Positions 1 to 10,349 are shown, numbered from the stretch's first letter. The stretch is DNA of 64,000 nucleotides from Actinomycetota bacterium (GCA_020161815.1 JAIUOP010000001.1:186001-250000); one strand, 5' to 3'. Made by a program: numbers and translations. Notes: generated by a model from the letters alone, not told the origin.

Positions 1-71
1 AAGGCTGCCATCGCCCACCGACAGGGCGCTCCCCAATTTCCTCCCCTGCGTCCGCCTGGGGGCCCGGGCAG

Positions 72-127
72 GCGCAGATCGTGGCCGGTGGCGCAGCCAT
101 GGCTGCGCGGTCGGCCACGATCTGCGC
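72..127. repeat. intergenic hairpin repeat, family A copy 1
   Basis: A 16-bp perfect inverted repeat (72-87 with 112-127) encloses a second inverted repeat at 91-108, whose core reads GCGCAGCCATGGCTGCGC. The same core, with GG in place of CC, lies at the centre of the three tandem hairpins at 9337-9515, so this is one dispersed family. The copy sits upstream of the cold-shock gene in a stretch (1-273) with no other recognisable gene. Function unknown; a terminator for a gene to the left is possible. Confidence 0.8.
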
Positions 128-273
128 AGGAGGGGGGCGCGGGCGGGGAAGGCGAGGGGGGAACGCAAAGGAGGCGCACGGCATACCTGCGGGTTGTTAG
201 CCTTGGGGGGAGGCGGCCACGGCGTCGCCCCATTGACCTGCGTTCTCGCGCCCCGCACAGCAAGAGGTGTTCC

Positions 274-675
274 GTGCCCACTGGCAAGGTGAAGTTCTAC
301 GACGCCGACAAGGGCTTCGGTTTCGTGTCGACCGACGACCCGATGGAGGGTGGCGACGTCTTCGTGCCCGCGAGCGCCGTCCCCGAGGGTGTGGTGCTCA
401 AGGGTGGCTCGAAGATCGAGTTCAGCATCGTCGAGGGCCGCCGCGGCAAGCAGGCCATGGCCGTGCGCCTGCTCGAGCCGGCCCCGTCGGTCTCGGTCAA
501 CCGCAAGGTCCGCGACCGCAAGGACCCCGAGGCGATGGTCGTCATCGTCGAGGACGTCATCAAGCTGCTCGACTCGGTGAGCGAGTCGCTGCGCAGGGGC
601 CACTACCCCGACAAGAACCACGGCAACAAGGTCGCGCAGGTGCTGCGCGCCGTCGCCGCCGACCTCGAGCTGTGA
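274..675 (+). CDS. cold-shock domain protein with C-terminal extension
   Basis: A 133-aa protein whose first ~70 residues are a cold-shock (OB-fold) domain that binds single-stranded nucleic acid. The RNP1-like motif KGFGFV is near residues 13-18 and an RNP2-like DVFVP follows. Classic Csp proteins are ~67 aa; this one carries ~60 further residues predicted to be helical (EDVIKLLDSVSESL and onward), a form common in actinobacteria. I chose the GTG at 274 because it starts right at the domain (PTGKVKFY); the open frame runs back to 88 but that part is low-complexity. The DUF3027 gene begins 8 bp after the stop, suggesting co-transcription. Confidence 0.9.
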   Translation: MPTGKVKFYDADKGFGFVSTDDPMEGGDVFVPASAVPEGVVLKGGSKIEFSIVEGRRGKQAMAVRLLEPAPSVSVNRKVRDRKDPEAMVVIVEDVIKLLDSVSESLRRGHYPDKNHGNKVAQVLRAVAADLEL

Positions 676-682
676 GTCGCGC

Positions 683-1414
683 GTGAAGGTTGACGCGGTC
701 CTCGCCGCGGCGGTCGACCTGGCGCGTGAGGGCCTGACCGGGATCGCCGAGGACGGCGCCGTCGGTGAGCACGTCGGGATGCGCATGGTCGACGAGCGAC
801 TCGGGATGCACCTGTTCGCGTGCACGTCCGCGGCCTACCTCGGCTGGCAGTGGGCCGTCACGGTCGCCCGCGTGCCCCGCGGCAAGGTCGCGACCGTCTG
901 CGAGACCAACCTGGTCCCCGGTGAGGGCGCGCTGTTGTCCCCCGAGTGGGTCCCGTATGCCGACCGCTTGGCTCCCGGGGACATCGGCCCCGGCGACGTG
1001 ACCCCCATGGTCGTCGACGACCCGCTGCTGGAGGCCGGGTTCGAGGCCACGGGTGAGGACGACGTCGACCAGGTCGCCCAGTGGGAGCTCGGACTGGGGC
1101 GCGCGCGGGTGCTCTCGCCGGTGGGTCGTGAGGTGGCGGCGTCGCGGTGGTACGACGGCGAGGGCGGGCCGTCGGCCCCGATCGCGGTCAAGGCCCCGGC
1201 TCCGTGCTCGTCCTGTGGCTTCTTCGTGCCGATGGCCGGGGCGCTGCGGGCCGTGTTCGGCGTGTGCGCCAACGAGTGGTCCCCGAGCGACGGTCGGGTC
1301 GTCAGCCTGGACCACGGCTGCGGGGCGCACAGCGAGGTCGACGCGGCCCGGCCCGAGCCCGAGGTGGTCTCGCCGCCGATCGTCGACGACTTCCTGCTCG
1401 ACACCACCCCCTGA
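683..1414 (+). CDS. DUF3027 family protein
   Basis: A 243-aa protein matching the actinobacterial DUF3027 family, whose function is not established. Visible traits are a W-rich central region (YLGWQWAVTVARVPRGKVATVCE), a long acidic middle part, and a C-terminal CxxC pair in APCSSCGFFVP plus further Cys residues in VFGVCAN and DHGCGAHS, which could form a metal site. It starts with GTG at 683, 7 bp after the cold-shock gene, a linkage common in related genomes as I recall. Cytosolic, without signal peptide or membrane segments. Confidence 0.85.
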   Translation: MKVDAVLAAAVDLAREGLTGIAEDGAVGEHVGMRMVDERLGMHLFACTSAAYLGWQWAVTVARVPRGKVATVCETNLVPGEGALLSPEWVPYADRLAPGDIGPGDVTPMVVDDPLLEAGFEATGEDDVDQVAQWELGLGRARVLSPVGREVAASRWYDGEGGPSAPIAVKAPAPCSSCGFFVPMAGALRAVFGVCANEWSPSDGRVVSLDHGCGAHSEVDAARPEPEVVSPPIVDDFLLDTTP

Positions 1415-1447
1415 AGGCGGCGCTGGTCGCCTGCTCGGCGTCGGCGA

Positions 1448-1726
1448 CTACTCGGCGTCGGCGGCGTTGCCGCGACCGCGCGCGACGTAGGCACAGCCGA
1501 TGAGGCCCAGCACCAGGCCGCTGACGCACGCCCACGGCCACCAGGAGCGCTCACCCTCGCGGAGGGTCGGGACGGCGAGCGTCGCGACCAGGGCCACGAC
1601 CCAGGCGAGCAAGCCGAGGCGGATGATCCGCTTGGTCGGCACGTGCAGCGGCTGGAGGTTGCGGGGGCTGGTCATCGTGCCGAACGCGGGGTCCGCGGGT
1701 GGGTCCTCGCGGCGGTCGTCGGTCAC
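1448..1726 (-). CDS. DUF2530 small membrane protein
   Basis: A 92-aa protein with two hydrophobic segments (about residues 35-55 and 65-83) separated by a short charged loop (REGERSWW), typical of the DUF2530 family of actinobacterial membrane proteins of unknown role. The N-terminus is polar and the motif VPTKRIIRLGLLAW precedes the first segment. It starts with GTG at 1726 and converges with the DUF3027 gene 33 bp away. No further functional clue is visible. Confidence 0.8.
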   Translation of the reverse strand: MTDDRREDPPADPAFGTMTSPRNLQPLHVPTKRIIRLGLLAWVVALVATLAVPTLREGERSWWPWACVSGLVLGLIGCAYVARGRGNAADAE

Positions 1727-1760
1727 GGGGACACCCTAACCGGCGCCGGAGTTTGTGCCA

Positions 1761-1890
1761 GGACGTCCGCAGGGGCGCTGTGAGGCAACGTCCGGGCGGG
1801 ACGGCATACGGGAGTTCGGGTGAGGGCGTCTGCGGGGGCGCCCTGGGGCAAAGTCCGGGCGGGTGCGGGTGACGGACGGCATACCCGAGA
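1761..1890. repeat. imperfect direct duplication carrying CGGCATAC
   Basis: Two copies of ~55-65 bp (about 1761-1814 and 1825-1890) share GGRCGTCYGCRGGGGCGC, then GGCAA, then GTCCGGGCGGG, and both end with ACGGCATAC. They fill the 205-bp gap between the divergent DUF2530 and permease genes, so the permease promoter must lie in or beside them. A related fragment (GGGGCGCCCTGGGG) recurs near 3485. Confidence 0.6.
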
Positions 1891-1931
1891 CCGGTGCGCG
1901 CGCTCGCGAGGCGAGCACTACCCTGTGCGCC

Positions 1932-3419
1932 ATGAGTCAGACCGCGGCCGACAGCGCCGCCCCTCCCCAGCCCACGAGCGCACTCGATCGCTACTTCAAG
2001 ATCACCGAGAGGGGGTCCAGCCTCAGCCGTGAGATCCGCGGTGGGGTGGTCACCTTCTTCACGATGGCCTACATCGTCGTCCTCAACCCCCTGATCCTCG
2101 GCTTCGCCGCCGACGCCGACGGCAAGTTCCTCGGTGGCGGTCCCGGCGACGGCTCGAACCTGCCGGCGATCGCCGCGGGCACGGCCCTCGTCGCCGGCCT
2201 GATGACGATCTTCATGGGTGTCTACGCCAACTTCCCGCTCGCGCTCGCGACCGGTCTGGGGCTCAACGCCTTCGTGGCCTTCGCCATCGCCTCCAAGATG
2301 ACCTGGGCCGACGCCATGGGCCTGGTGGTCATGGAGGGCCTCATCATCCTGCTCCTCGTCCTCACCGGCTTCCGGCAGGCCGTCTTCCATGCGGTTCCCA
2401 CCCAGCTCAAGGTCGCGATCTCGGTCGGCATCGGCCTGTTCATCGCGCTCATCGGGTTCGTCGACGCCGGCTTCGTGCGGCGCACGGCCCAGGGCCCGGT
2501 GCCGGTGCAGCTCGGGACCGACGGCTTCATCAACGGCTGGCCGACCTTCGTCTTCGTCCTCGGCCTGGTGCTCGTCGTCGTCCTCTGGGTGCGCAAGGTC
2601 AAGGGCGCGATCCTGCTGGCCATCGTCGCCACCACCGTGGTCGCGATCATCGTCGAGGCCGTGGCCAAGATCGGCCCGCAGGTCAACGGCGACAAGGTCA
2701 ACCCGGTCGGCTGGAACCTCGTCGTCCCCGGCATGCCCTCGACGATCATCGAGACACCCACCCTGTCCACCCTCGGGAAGTTCTCCCTCCTCGGCTCCTT
2801 CCAGAGCGCCGGGCTGGTGGCGGCGGTCCTGCTCATCTTCACGCTCATGCTCGCCGACTTCTTCGACACCATGGGCACGATGACCGCGATCGGCCACGAG
2901 GCCGACCTGCTCGACGAGGAGGGCGTCCCGCCGAAGACCAAGCAGATCCTCATCGTCGACTCCATCGCTGCCGCCGCCGGTGGTGCCGCGGGTGTCTCCT
3001 CGAACACCTCCTACATCGAGTCCGCCTCCGGCGTCGGTGAGGGTGCGCGCACCGGCCTGGCCTCGGTCGTGACCGGCGTGCTCTTCCTGCTCTCGATGGT
3101 GTTCGCCCCGCTGGTCAAGGTGATCCCGTCCGAGGCGGCCGTCCCGGCGCTCGTGCTCGTCGGTTTCCTGATGATGCAGCAGGTCAAGGAGATCGACTGG
3201 GACGACCTGGAGATCGCCATCCCGGCCTTCCTCACCATCGTCCTCATGCCGTTCACCTACTCGATCTCGGCCGGCATCGGCGCCGGCTTCGTCGCCTACG
3301 TCCTCATCAAGATCGTGCGCGGTAAGGCCGGCTCGGTGCACCCGCTCATGTGGCTCGTCTCGGGCCTGTTCGTCCTCTACTTCGCGATCGACCCGATCAA
3401 GAGCGCCCTGGGCGTCTGA
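1932..3419 (+). CDS. NCS2-family purine permease (AzgA type)
   Basis: A 495-aa polytopic membrane protein of the AzgA branch of NCS2, importing purine bases such as hypoxanthine, adenine or guanine by proton symport. Family signs are the start DRYFKITERGSSLSREIRGGVVTFFTMAYI, the motif ADFFDTMGTMTAIGHEADLL around residues 315-335, and SSNTSYIESASGVGEGARTG shortly after. About twelve hydrophobic segments can be counted. The ATG at 1932 was chosen because the conserved N-terminus follows it; the open frame extends 69 nt further up into the repeat region. The exact substrate cannot be read from sequence. Confidence 0.92.
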   Translation: MSQTAADSAAPPQPTSALDRYFKITERGSSLSREIRGGVVTFFTMAYIVVLNPLILGFAADADGKFLGGGPGDGSNLPAIAAGTALVAGLMTIFMGVYANFPLALATGLGLNAFVAFAIASKMTWADAMGLVVMEGLIILLLVLTGFRQAVFHAVPTQLKVAISVGIGLFIALIGFVDAGFVRRTAQGPVPVQLGTDGFINGWPTFVFVLGLVLVVVLWVRKVKGAILLAIVATTVVAIIVEAVAKIGPQVNGDKVNPVGWNLVVPGMPSTIIETPTLSTLGKFSLLGSFQSAGLVAAVLLIFTLMLADFFDTMGTMTAIGHEADLLDEEGVPPKTKQILIVDSIAAAAGGAAGVSSNTSYIESASGVGEGARTGLASVVTGVLFLLSMVFAPLVKVIPSEAAVPALVLVGFLMMQQVKEIDWDDLEIAIPAFLTIVLMPFTYSISAGIGAGFVAYVLIKIVRGKAGSVHPLMWLVSGLFVLYFAIDPIKSALGV

Positions 3420-3436
3420 GGACTCTCCACCCCCAC

Positions 3437-3476
3437 GCCGTATGCCGCGCGCCCACCTGGGTGCGCGGCATACGGC
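3437..3476 (+). terminator. Rho-independent terminator built from GTATGCCG arms
   Basis: Arms 3437-3450 and 3463-3476 are perfectly complementary over 14 bp and followed by TTTG. Each arm contains the octamer GTATGCCG/CGGCATAC that recurs through the window. It lies 17 bp after the permease stop. Confidence 0.85.
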
Positions 3477-3513
3477 TTTGTGGTGGGGCGCCCTGGGGAG
3501 TCCGGCAGGAATA

Positions 3514-3541
3514 GTTAGGCAAGGTAATGAGTTAGGCTAAT
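3514..3541. promoter_or_regulatory. AGTTAGGC direct repeats at the marR-MFS promoter
   Basis: AGTTAGGC followed by WA occurs at 3514-3523 and again at 3531-3540, 17 bp apart, in an AT-rich patch that ends 5 bp before the marR ATG. The downstream copy contains TTAGGCTAA, the centre of DtxR/IdeR iron boxes, but the outer half-sites of such a box do not match well. It may be the autoregulatory operator of the MarR protein or a weak iron box; the short leader suggests the operator overlaps the promoter or the mRNA start. Confidence 0.45.
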
Positions 3542-3545
3542 TATC

Positions 3546-3983
3546 ATGCCGACGACCACGCTCACCCCTGCCGAGAAGGCCAGGCTCGCGTCCCAGCTGC
3601 GACTGGCCTGCATGCGGATCAGCCGGCGGGTGCGCTTCGAGAGTGCGAGCCCTGTTCCGCCGCACCAGTTCTCGGTGCTCGTGCGCCTCGAGGAGGCGCC
3701 GCGCACGCCGCGGGAGCTCGCCTCCTTCGAGAAGGTCAGTGCCCCGTCGATGACGCGCACCGTGGCTGCCCTGGTGGACCAGGGCTGGGTGCAGCGTGCC
3801 GACGACCCGGACGACGGTCGCTCGGTGATCCTCAGCCTCACGAAGGAAGGGCGGGCGATCGTGCGCTCCACGAGGCAGGCACGCGAAGGCTGGATGGCCG
3901 TGCGGCTGTCCCACCTCGACGACGACGAGATCGAGGTCCTGCGGCGGGCCACCGACATCCTGCAACGGGTGGCGGCCGAATGA
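3546..3983 (+). CDS. MarR-family transcriptional regulator
   Basis: A 145-aa winged-helix regulator. The recognition part is TPRELASFEKVSAPSMTRTVAALVDQGWVQR (residues ~57-88), followed by the wing DPDDGRSVILSLTKEGRAIV, with helices at both ends for dimerisation. Such proteins usually repress an adjacent transporter and release DNA on binding a small ligand. The stop overlaps the ATG of the following MFS gene by 4 bp (ATGA), so the two are co-translated, and the TTAGGC repeats just upstream are a likely autoregulatory site. Confidence 0.92.
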   Translation: MPTTTLTPAEKARLASQLRLACMRISRRVRFESASPVPPHQFSVLVRLEEAPRTPRELASFEKVSAPSMTRTVAALVDQGWVQRADDPDDGRSVILSLTKEGRAIVRSTRQAREGWMAVRLSHLDDDEIEVLRRATDILQRVAAE

Positions 3984-5278
3984 GCCCGACCTTCCACTCG
4001 CTGTCGATCCGGAACTACCGGATCTGGTTCCTCGGCGGCCTCGTCTCCAACATCGGCACCTGGGCCGGCCGGGTCGGCCAGGACTGGCTGGTGCTCACCG
4101 AGCTCACGCCGCACTCGGCGACGGTGCTCGGGATCGTCACGGGACTGCAGTTCCTGCCGATCCTGCTGCTGGCGCCCTGGGCCGGCACGATCGCCGACCG
4201 CTACGACAAGCGCACCACCCTGCTCATGACCCAGGCCGGGCTCCTCGTGACGACCCTGGTCCTCGGCGTGCTGGCCGTCACCGGCGCGGCTGTGCTGTGG
4301 CACGTCTACGTCATCGCCGCACTCCAGGGGGTGCTCACGGCGATCGACAACCCGGCGCGTCAGGCGTTCGTGCCCGAGATCGTCGGCCGGGAGCACCTGA
4401 CCAATGCCGTGGGCCTCAACAGTGCCTCGTTCAACCTCGGGCGGCTGGTGGGGCCCGGCCTGGCGGGACTCGTCATCGCCACCTGGGGGACCGGGCAGGC
4501 ACTGCTGCTGAACTCGGCGTCCTTCCTCTTCGTCCTCGCCGCCCTCGTGGCGATGCGGCGACGCGACCTGCGACCCTCACCCCGACTGACCGGGCGCGGC
4601 GGGATCCGGGAGGGCTTCGCCTATGTCCAGGGCCGGCGCGACCTCAAGCTGATCATGGGGCTGATCTTCGTCCTGGGGACCTTCGGGATGAACTTCCAGA
4701 TCACGACCGCCCTCATGGCCACCGAGGTGTTCGGCAAGGGGGCGGGGGAGTACGGCCTGCTCGGCTCCGTCATGGCGATCGGGTCGCTGACGGCCGCGCT
4801 GCGGACGGCCGGGCGCAAGGAGCCGCGACTGTGGATCATGCTCGCCGCGCTCGGCGGTTTCGTCCTCGCCTCCGGTGCCGCTGCGCTCGCGTCGACGTAT
4901 GCCGCGTTTGCCGTCCTGCTCGTGCCGGTGGGGTTCACCGCGCTCACCGCGATGACCGTGGCCAACACACTGGTGCAGACTCGGGTCGACCCGGTCATGC
5001 GGGGGCGCGTCATGGCGCTCTACATGGCGATCTTCATGGGCGGCACCCCGATCGGTGCTCCTCTCATCGGGTGGATCGGAGAGGTCGCCGGCCCGCGGTG
5101 GACCATCCTCGTCGGGACGTTCGCCATGGCGATGACCCTCGTCGTCGTCGCCCGCAGGCTGCTCTCGGAGGAGAATGTCCGCGTGACCTGGGCCACCGAC
5201 GCGCGACCGCACCTGATCATCCGCACCAGTCCCCGCGAGCCGCAGCTCGAGGAGTCGATGCCCGAGGTTGCCCGGTGA
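3980..5278 (+). CDS. MFS transporter, EntS-like
   Basis: A 432-aa major facilitator with about twelve membrane segments. The N-terminal NYRIWFLGGLVSNIGTWAGRVGQDWLV and the loop motif GTIADRYDKR are typical of the EntS/MFS_3 group, which includes siderophore and drug exporters. Translational coupling to the MarR gene suggests ligand-induced export. The substrate is not known; a siderophore link rests only on family resemblance and the TTAGGCTAA core upstream. A cytosolic tail of ~45 residues follows the last segment. Confidence 0.88.
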   Translation: MSPTFHSLSIRNYRIWFLGGLVSNIGTWAGRVGQDWLVLTELTPHSATVLGIVTGLQFLPILLLAPWAGTIADRYDKRTTLLMTQAGLLVTTLVLGVLAVTGAAVLWHVYVIAALQGVLTAIDNPARQAFVPEIVGREHLTNAVGLNSASFNLGRLVGPGLAGLVIATWGTGQALLLNSASFLFVLAALVAMRRRDLRPSPRLTGRGGIREGFAYVQGRRDLKLIMGLIFVLGTFGMNFQITTALMATEVFGKGAGEYGLLGSVMAIGSLTAALRTAGRKEPRLWIMLAALGGFVLASGAAALASTYAAFAVLLVPVGFTALTAMTVANTLVQTRVDPVMRGRVMALYMAIFMGGTPIGAPLIGWIGEVAGPRWTILVGTFAMAMTLVVVARRLLSEENVRVTWATDARPHLIIRTSPREPQLEESMPEVAR

Positions 5279-5361
5279 ACGCGCAGTTCCGCCGCCGGAT
5301 GACCCTTGGCGTCCTGGCCGTGCTCCTCGCCGTGGCCCTGATCGCTGCCGTCGTGCGCTGA
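5275..5361 (+). CDS. 28-aa single-span membrane micropeptide
   Basis: A GTG at 5275 overlaps the stop of the MFS gene by 4 bp (GTGA) and opens a 28-codon frame. It encodes a short basic head (NAQFRRR) followed by a hydrophobic helix (LGVLAVLLAVALIAAVV) and a final Arg. The layout matches the translational coupling of the preceding gene pair, and base composition is as in the neighbours. It could be a small partner of the exporter. No family is recognised, and chance cannot be excluded at this length. Confidence 0.5.
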   Translation: MNAQFRRRMTLGVLAVLLAVALIAAVVR

Positions 5362-5490
5362 GGCTCCCACGCGCCTGGAGCGCAATACGTGCTGGCACCC
5401 GATGCCTCACCTGCTATCGAGAGGGCAGTCCTTGTCGGGTCCGAGGGAAACGAGGCGACAACGAGTGCCCACTCGAGGCAGGGTGGAGCG

Positions 5491-5889
5491 ATGACTGAGG
5501 AACTCGACCCCGACATCCGGGAGGTCTCACCCGTGTCCCGGCCGGAAGAGCTGCGCGCCCGGACCGGCGACGCGCTGCGGCAGGCCATGCGCGAGCGCGA
5601 CCGTGATGCCGTCACGGCCCTGCGGGGTCTCTCCGCGCGATGGGCCAACGCCGAGGCGGTGCCCGTGGACGTGCTCCCCCCGGCGGGCGCACTCGAGGGC
5701 GCGGCCATCGGTGTCGGAGCAGCCGACGCATCGCGACGGGAGCTGGACGCCGCCGAGCTGCTCGATCTCGCGCAGGCCGAGATTGACGAGCACGAGAGGG
5801 CGGCCGCCGAGCGCGAGGCCCTCGGGCGCGCCGAGGATGCCGCCTCGCTGCGCCGTCAGGCCGAGGTCATCCGCGCACTCGTCCAGTGA
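5491..5889 (+). CDS. GatB/YqeY-like domain protein
   Basis: A 132-aa soluble helical protein. RTGDALRQAMRERDRDAVTALRGLSARWANAEAV (residues ~24-57) resembles the start of YqeY proteins (LRTALKARDRVAVSALR-type), and the C-terminal half (ELLDLAQAEIDEHERAAAEREALGRAEDAASLRRQAEVIRAL) matches their pattern of two helices linked by an Asp/Glu-rich turn. YqeY is related to the tail domain of amidotransferase GatB; its role is not defined. ATG 5491 lies behind GGGTGGAGCG. It converges with serC across a large palindrome. Confidence 0.75.
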   Translation: MTEELDPDIREVSPVSRPEELRARTGDALRQAMRERDRDAVTALRGLSARWANAEAVPVDVLPPAGALEGAAIGVGAADASRRELDAAELLDLAQAEIDEHERAAAEREALGRAEDAASLRRQAEVIRALVQ

Positions 5890-5912
5890 CGCCCCCGGCC
5901 CCTCCAGCCCAG

Positions 5913-5972
5913 TCGAGATAGCGCAACTCTCCCGGGAAACTCGCGTTTCCCGGGAGAGTTGCGCTATCTCGA
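5913..5972. terminator. 28-bp perfect palindrome between convergent genes
   Basis: Arms 5913-5940 and 5945-5972 are complementary at all 28 positions around a TCGC loop; the stem includes TAGCGCAACTCTCCCGGGAA. It sits 23 bp after the yqeY-like gene and 44 bp after the end of serC, as expected for a bidirectional terminator, though the stem is unusually long and perfect and lacks a T-tract on the plus strand. Confidence 0.75.
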
Positions 5973-6016
5973 CGAGGAGGGAAGGGAGAGGGGGGGAGGG
6001 GAGAGGAGGCCGCCGA

Positions 6017-8453
<2,437 letters not shown>

Positions 8454-8587
8454 AGGGGGTTCCCCATCTCTGGTCGGTGCTGGCCGAGGTTTCCGGCCTG
8501 TCTATTGTGCACACGGCTCCGACCGGTCGTGGCCGGGTCCGCGATCACCGGAGGGGCTCGGGGCCACCCCAGGTCTAGGTTGGGATC

Positions 8588-9262
8588 GTGACCGAGCGCA
8601 TCGACTACCGCGGTGAAGGCCTCACTCCCGAGCAGGTGCCCGCCGAGCCCTGGCCGCTGGTGCGGGCCTGGGTCGACCTGGCCGAGGAGCGGCAGCGCGA
8701 GCACGGCGACCTGCGCGAGCCGCACCTGATCACGATCGCGACCGTGGACGCCGACGGGATGCCGGATGCGCGGGGGGTGCTCATGCGCTTCCTCGACCCG
8801 CGCGGCCCGGGCTTCGTGTCCTCGACCAGCTCGGCCAAGGCGGCCCACCTCGAGGCCAACCCGGTCATGGCCGGCGTGCTGACGTGGGTGCCGCTCTTCC
8901 GGGCGATCCGCTTCCGTGGGCGCGCCGCGCGGATCGCGGCCGAGGAGGTCGACCGCTACTGGACCGAGCGCCCGTGGGGCAGCCAGGTCGGCGCCTGGGC
9001 GTCCCGACAGTCCCACCCGGTCGCCTCCCGCGGTGAGCTCGAGGCCGCTTTCGACCGGTATGCCGTCCGCTGGCCGGAGGACGGCAGCGCCGGTCCCGTG
9101 CCGCCCCCCGAGGACTGGGCCGGGTGGCGGATCGACTGCACCTCGGTGGAGTTCTGGGCGGGCCGGGCCTCGCGCCTGCACGACCGGGTGAAGTTCACGC
9201 GCGTGGCCGAGGGAGGGCTCGACACGGTCGGTGCGTGGGAGTCGGTCCGTCTCCAGCCCTGA
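8588..9262 (+). CDS. pdxH: pyridoxamine 5'-phosphate oxidase
   Basis: A 224-aa FMN flavoenzyme oxidising pyridoxamine/pyridoxine phosphate to pyridoxal phosphate. It shows DARGVLMRFLDPRGPGFVSSTSSAKAAHLEANP (FMN and phosphate contacts), ERPWGSQVGAWASRQSHPVASR, and the C-terminal EFWAGRASRLHDRVKFTR with the conserved arginines. Its GTG start is divergent from citrate synthase. PLP made by this enzyme is the cofactor of the nearby SerC, though no operon links them. Confidence 0.95.
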   Translation: MTERIDYRGEGLTPEQVPAEPWPLVRAWVDLAEERQREHGDLREPHLITIATVDADGMPDARGVLMRFLDPRGPGFVSSTSSAKAAHLEANPVMAGVLTWVPLFRAIRFRGRAARIAAEEVDRYWTERPWGSQVGAWASRQSHPVASRGELEAAFDRYAVRWPEDGSAGPVPPPEDWAGWRIDCTSVEFWAGRASRLHDRVKFTRVAEGGLDTVGAWESVRLQP

Positions 9263-9311
9263 CCGCACCGGCCCTGACCGCACCGGCCCTGAACGCACCG
9301 GCCCTGAACGC
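9257..9311. repeat. 15-bp tandem repeat at the end of pdxH
   Basis: About 3.7 copies of CCCTGACCGCACCGG (later copies with GAACG) begin over the pdxH stop codon and run into the intergenic region. Likely a slippage microsatellite; it leaves the enzyme intact. Confidence 0.85.
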
Positions 9312-9336
9312 CACGGGCGATGGGTAGCCTCCGCCT

Positions 9337-9515
9337 GCGCAGAAGTTGGCGAGGGGCGCAGGGATGGCTGCGCCTTTCGCCAGTTTGAGCGGTAGCCCGC
9401 GCAGAAGTTGGCGAGGGGCGCAGGGATGGCTGCGCCTTTCGCCAGTTTGAGCGGTAGCCCGCGCAGATGTTGGCGAGGGGCGCAGGGATGGTTGCGCCAT
9501 TCGCCAGTTTCTGCG
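9337..9515. repeat. three tandem 62-bp hairpin repeats, family A copies 2-4
   Basis: Copies start at 9337, 9399 and 9461 with an exact 62-bp period; the third ends in a different flank (TTTCTGCGG). Each holds a nested inverted repeat: outer TGGCGA/TCGCCA with further wobble pairing, inner core GCGCAGGGATGGCTGCGC (GGTTGCGC in copy 3). The third copy also pairs CGCAGA with TCTGCG at its base, exactly as at 72-127. They lie between convergent pdxH and SDR genes; no protein is encoded. Confidence 0.9.
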
Positions 9516-9557
9516 GATCTCATGGGCCCGGACCGGAGGGTCTGGACGACGGGAGGG

Positions 9558-10349
9558 TCAGGGGGTGCGGTGCACCTTGTGGGGGGCGGCCTGCGCCCGC
9601 GGCTTGATGACGAGCAGGTCGACGTTGACGTGTGCCGGACGGGTCGCCATCCACGCGATTGCGTCGGCGATGTCCTCGGCCACCAACGGCGCCTCGACGC
9701 CCGCATAAACCGCGTCCGCCTTGGCCTGGTCGCCGCCGAAGCGCACGAGGGAGAACTCCTCGGTGCGCACCATGCCCGGGGCGATCTCGCTGACCCGCAC
9801 CGGCTGGTCCCACAGCTCCAGCCGCAAGGTCTCGGTGAGCGCGGTCAGCCCATGCTTGGCCGCGGTGTAGCCCGCGCCACCCTCGTAGACCAGGTGCCCG
9901 GCGATCGAGCCCACGTTGACGACGAGCCCTTCGCCGGCGATGAGGGCCGGCAGCAGCGCCTTGGTGACGGCGAGCGTGCCGAGCACGTTCGTCTCGTACA
10001 TCGTGCGCCACTGCGCAGCATCACCCTGGGCCACCGGCTGGACACCGAGGGCGCCGCCGGCGTTGTTCACGAGCACCGCAATTCGCGGTCCGGCCGCCTC
10101 GGCCAGGGCCGCCACCTGGGCGTCATCGGTGACGTCACAGGTCACGGCGAGCCCGCCGCACTCGGCGGCCACCGCCTCGATCCGCTCGGTGCGCCGTGCG
10201 GCGCAGACGACGAAGAATCCGGCGGCGGCCAGGGCGCGTGCGGTCGCGGCGCCGATGCCACTCCCGGCACCCGTGACCACGGCCACCGGGCGATCGGCAC
10301 CGTCCGCCGACCTGACCTCAGGTCCCGTCGTCTCGTCGGCAGTGGTCAT
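9558..10349 (-). CDS. short-chain dehydrogenase/reductase
   Basis: A 263-aa classical SDR, an NAD(P)-dependent oxidoreductase with a Rossmann fold. The nucleotide motif TGAGSGIG is near residues 26-33, NNAGG near 95, and the catalytic Ser and YxxxK in GSIAG followed by GYTAAKHG. The Arg in CAARRTERI suggests NADPH preference. The substrate is unknown. ATG 10349 overlaps the stop of the upstream thioesterase-like gene by 4 bp, so the two form an operon. Confidence 0.9.
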   Translation of the reverse strand: MTTADETTGPEVRSADGADRPVAVVTGAGSGIGAATARALAAAGFFVVCAARRTERIEAVAAECGGLAVTCDVTDDAQVAALAEAAGPRIAVLVNNAGGALGVQPVAQGDAAQWRTMYETNVLGTLAVTKALLPALIAGEGLVVNVGSIAGHLVYEGGAGYTAAKHGLTALTETLRLELWDQPVRVSEIAPGMVRTEEFSLVRFGGDQAKADAVYAGVEAPLVAEDIADAIAWMATRPAHVNVDLLVIKPRAQAAPHKVHRTP

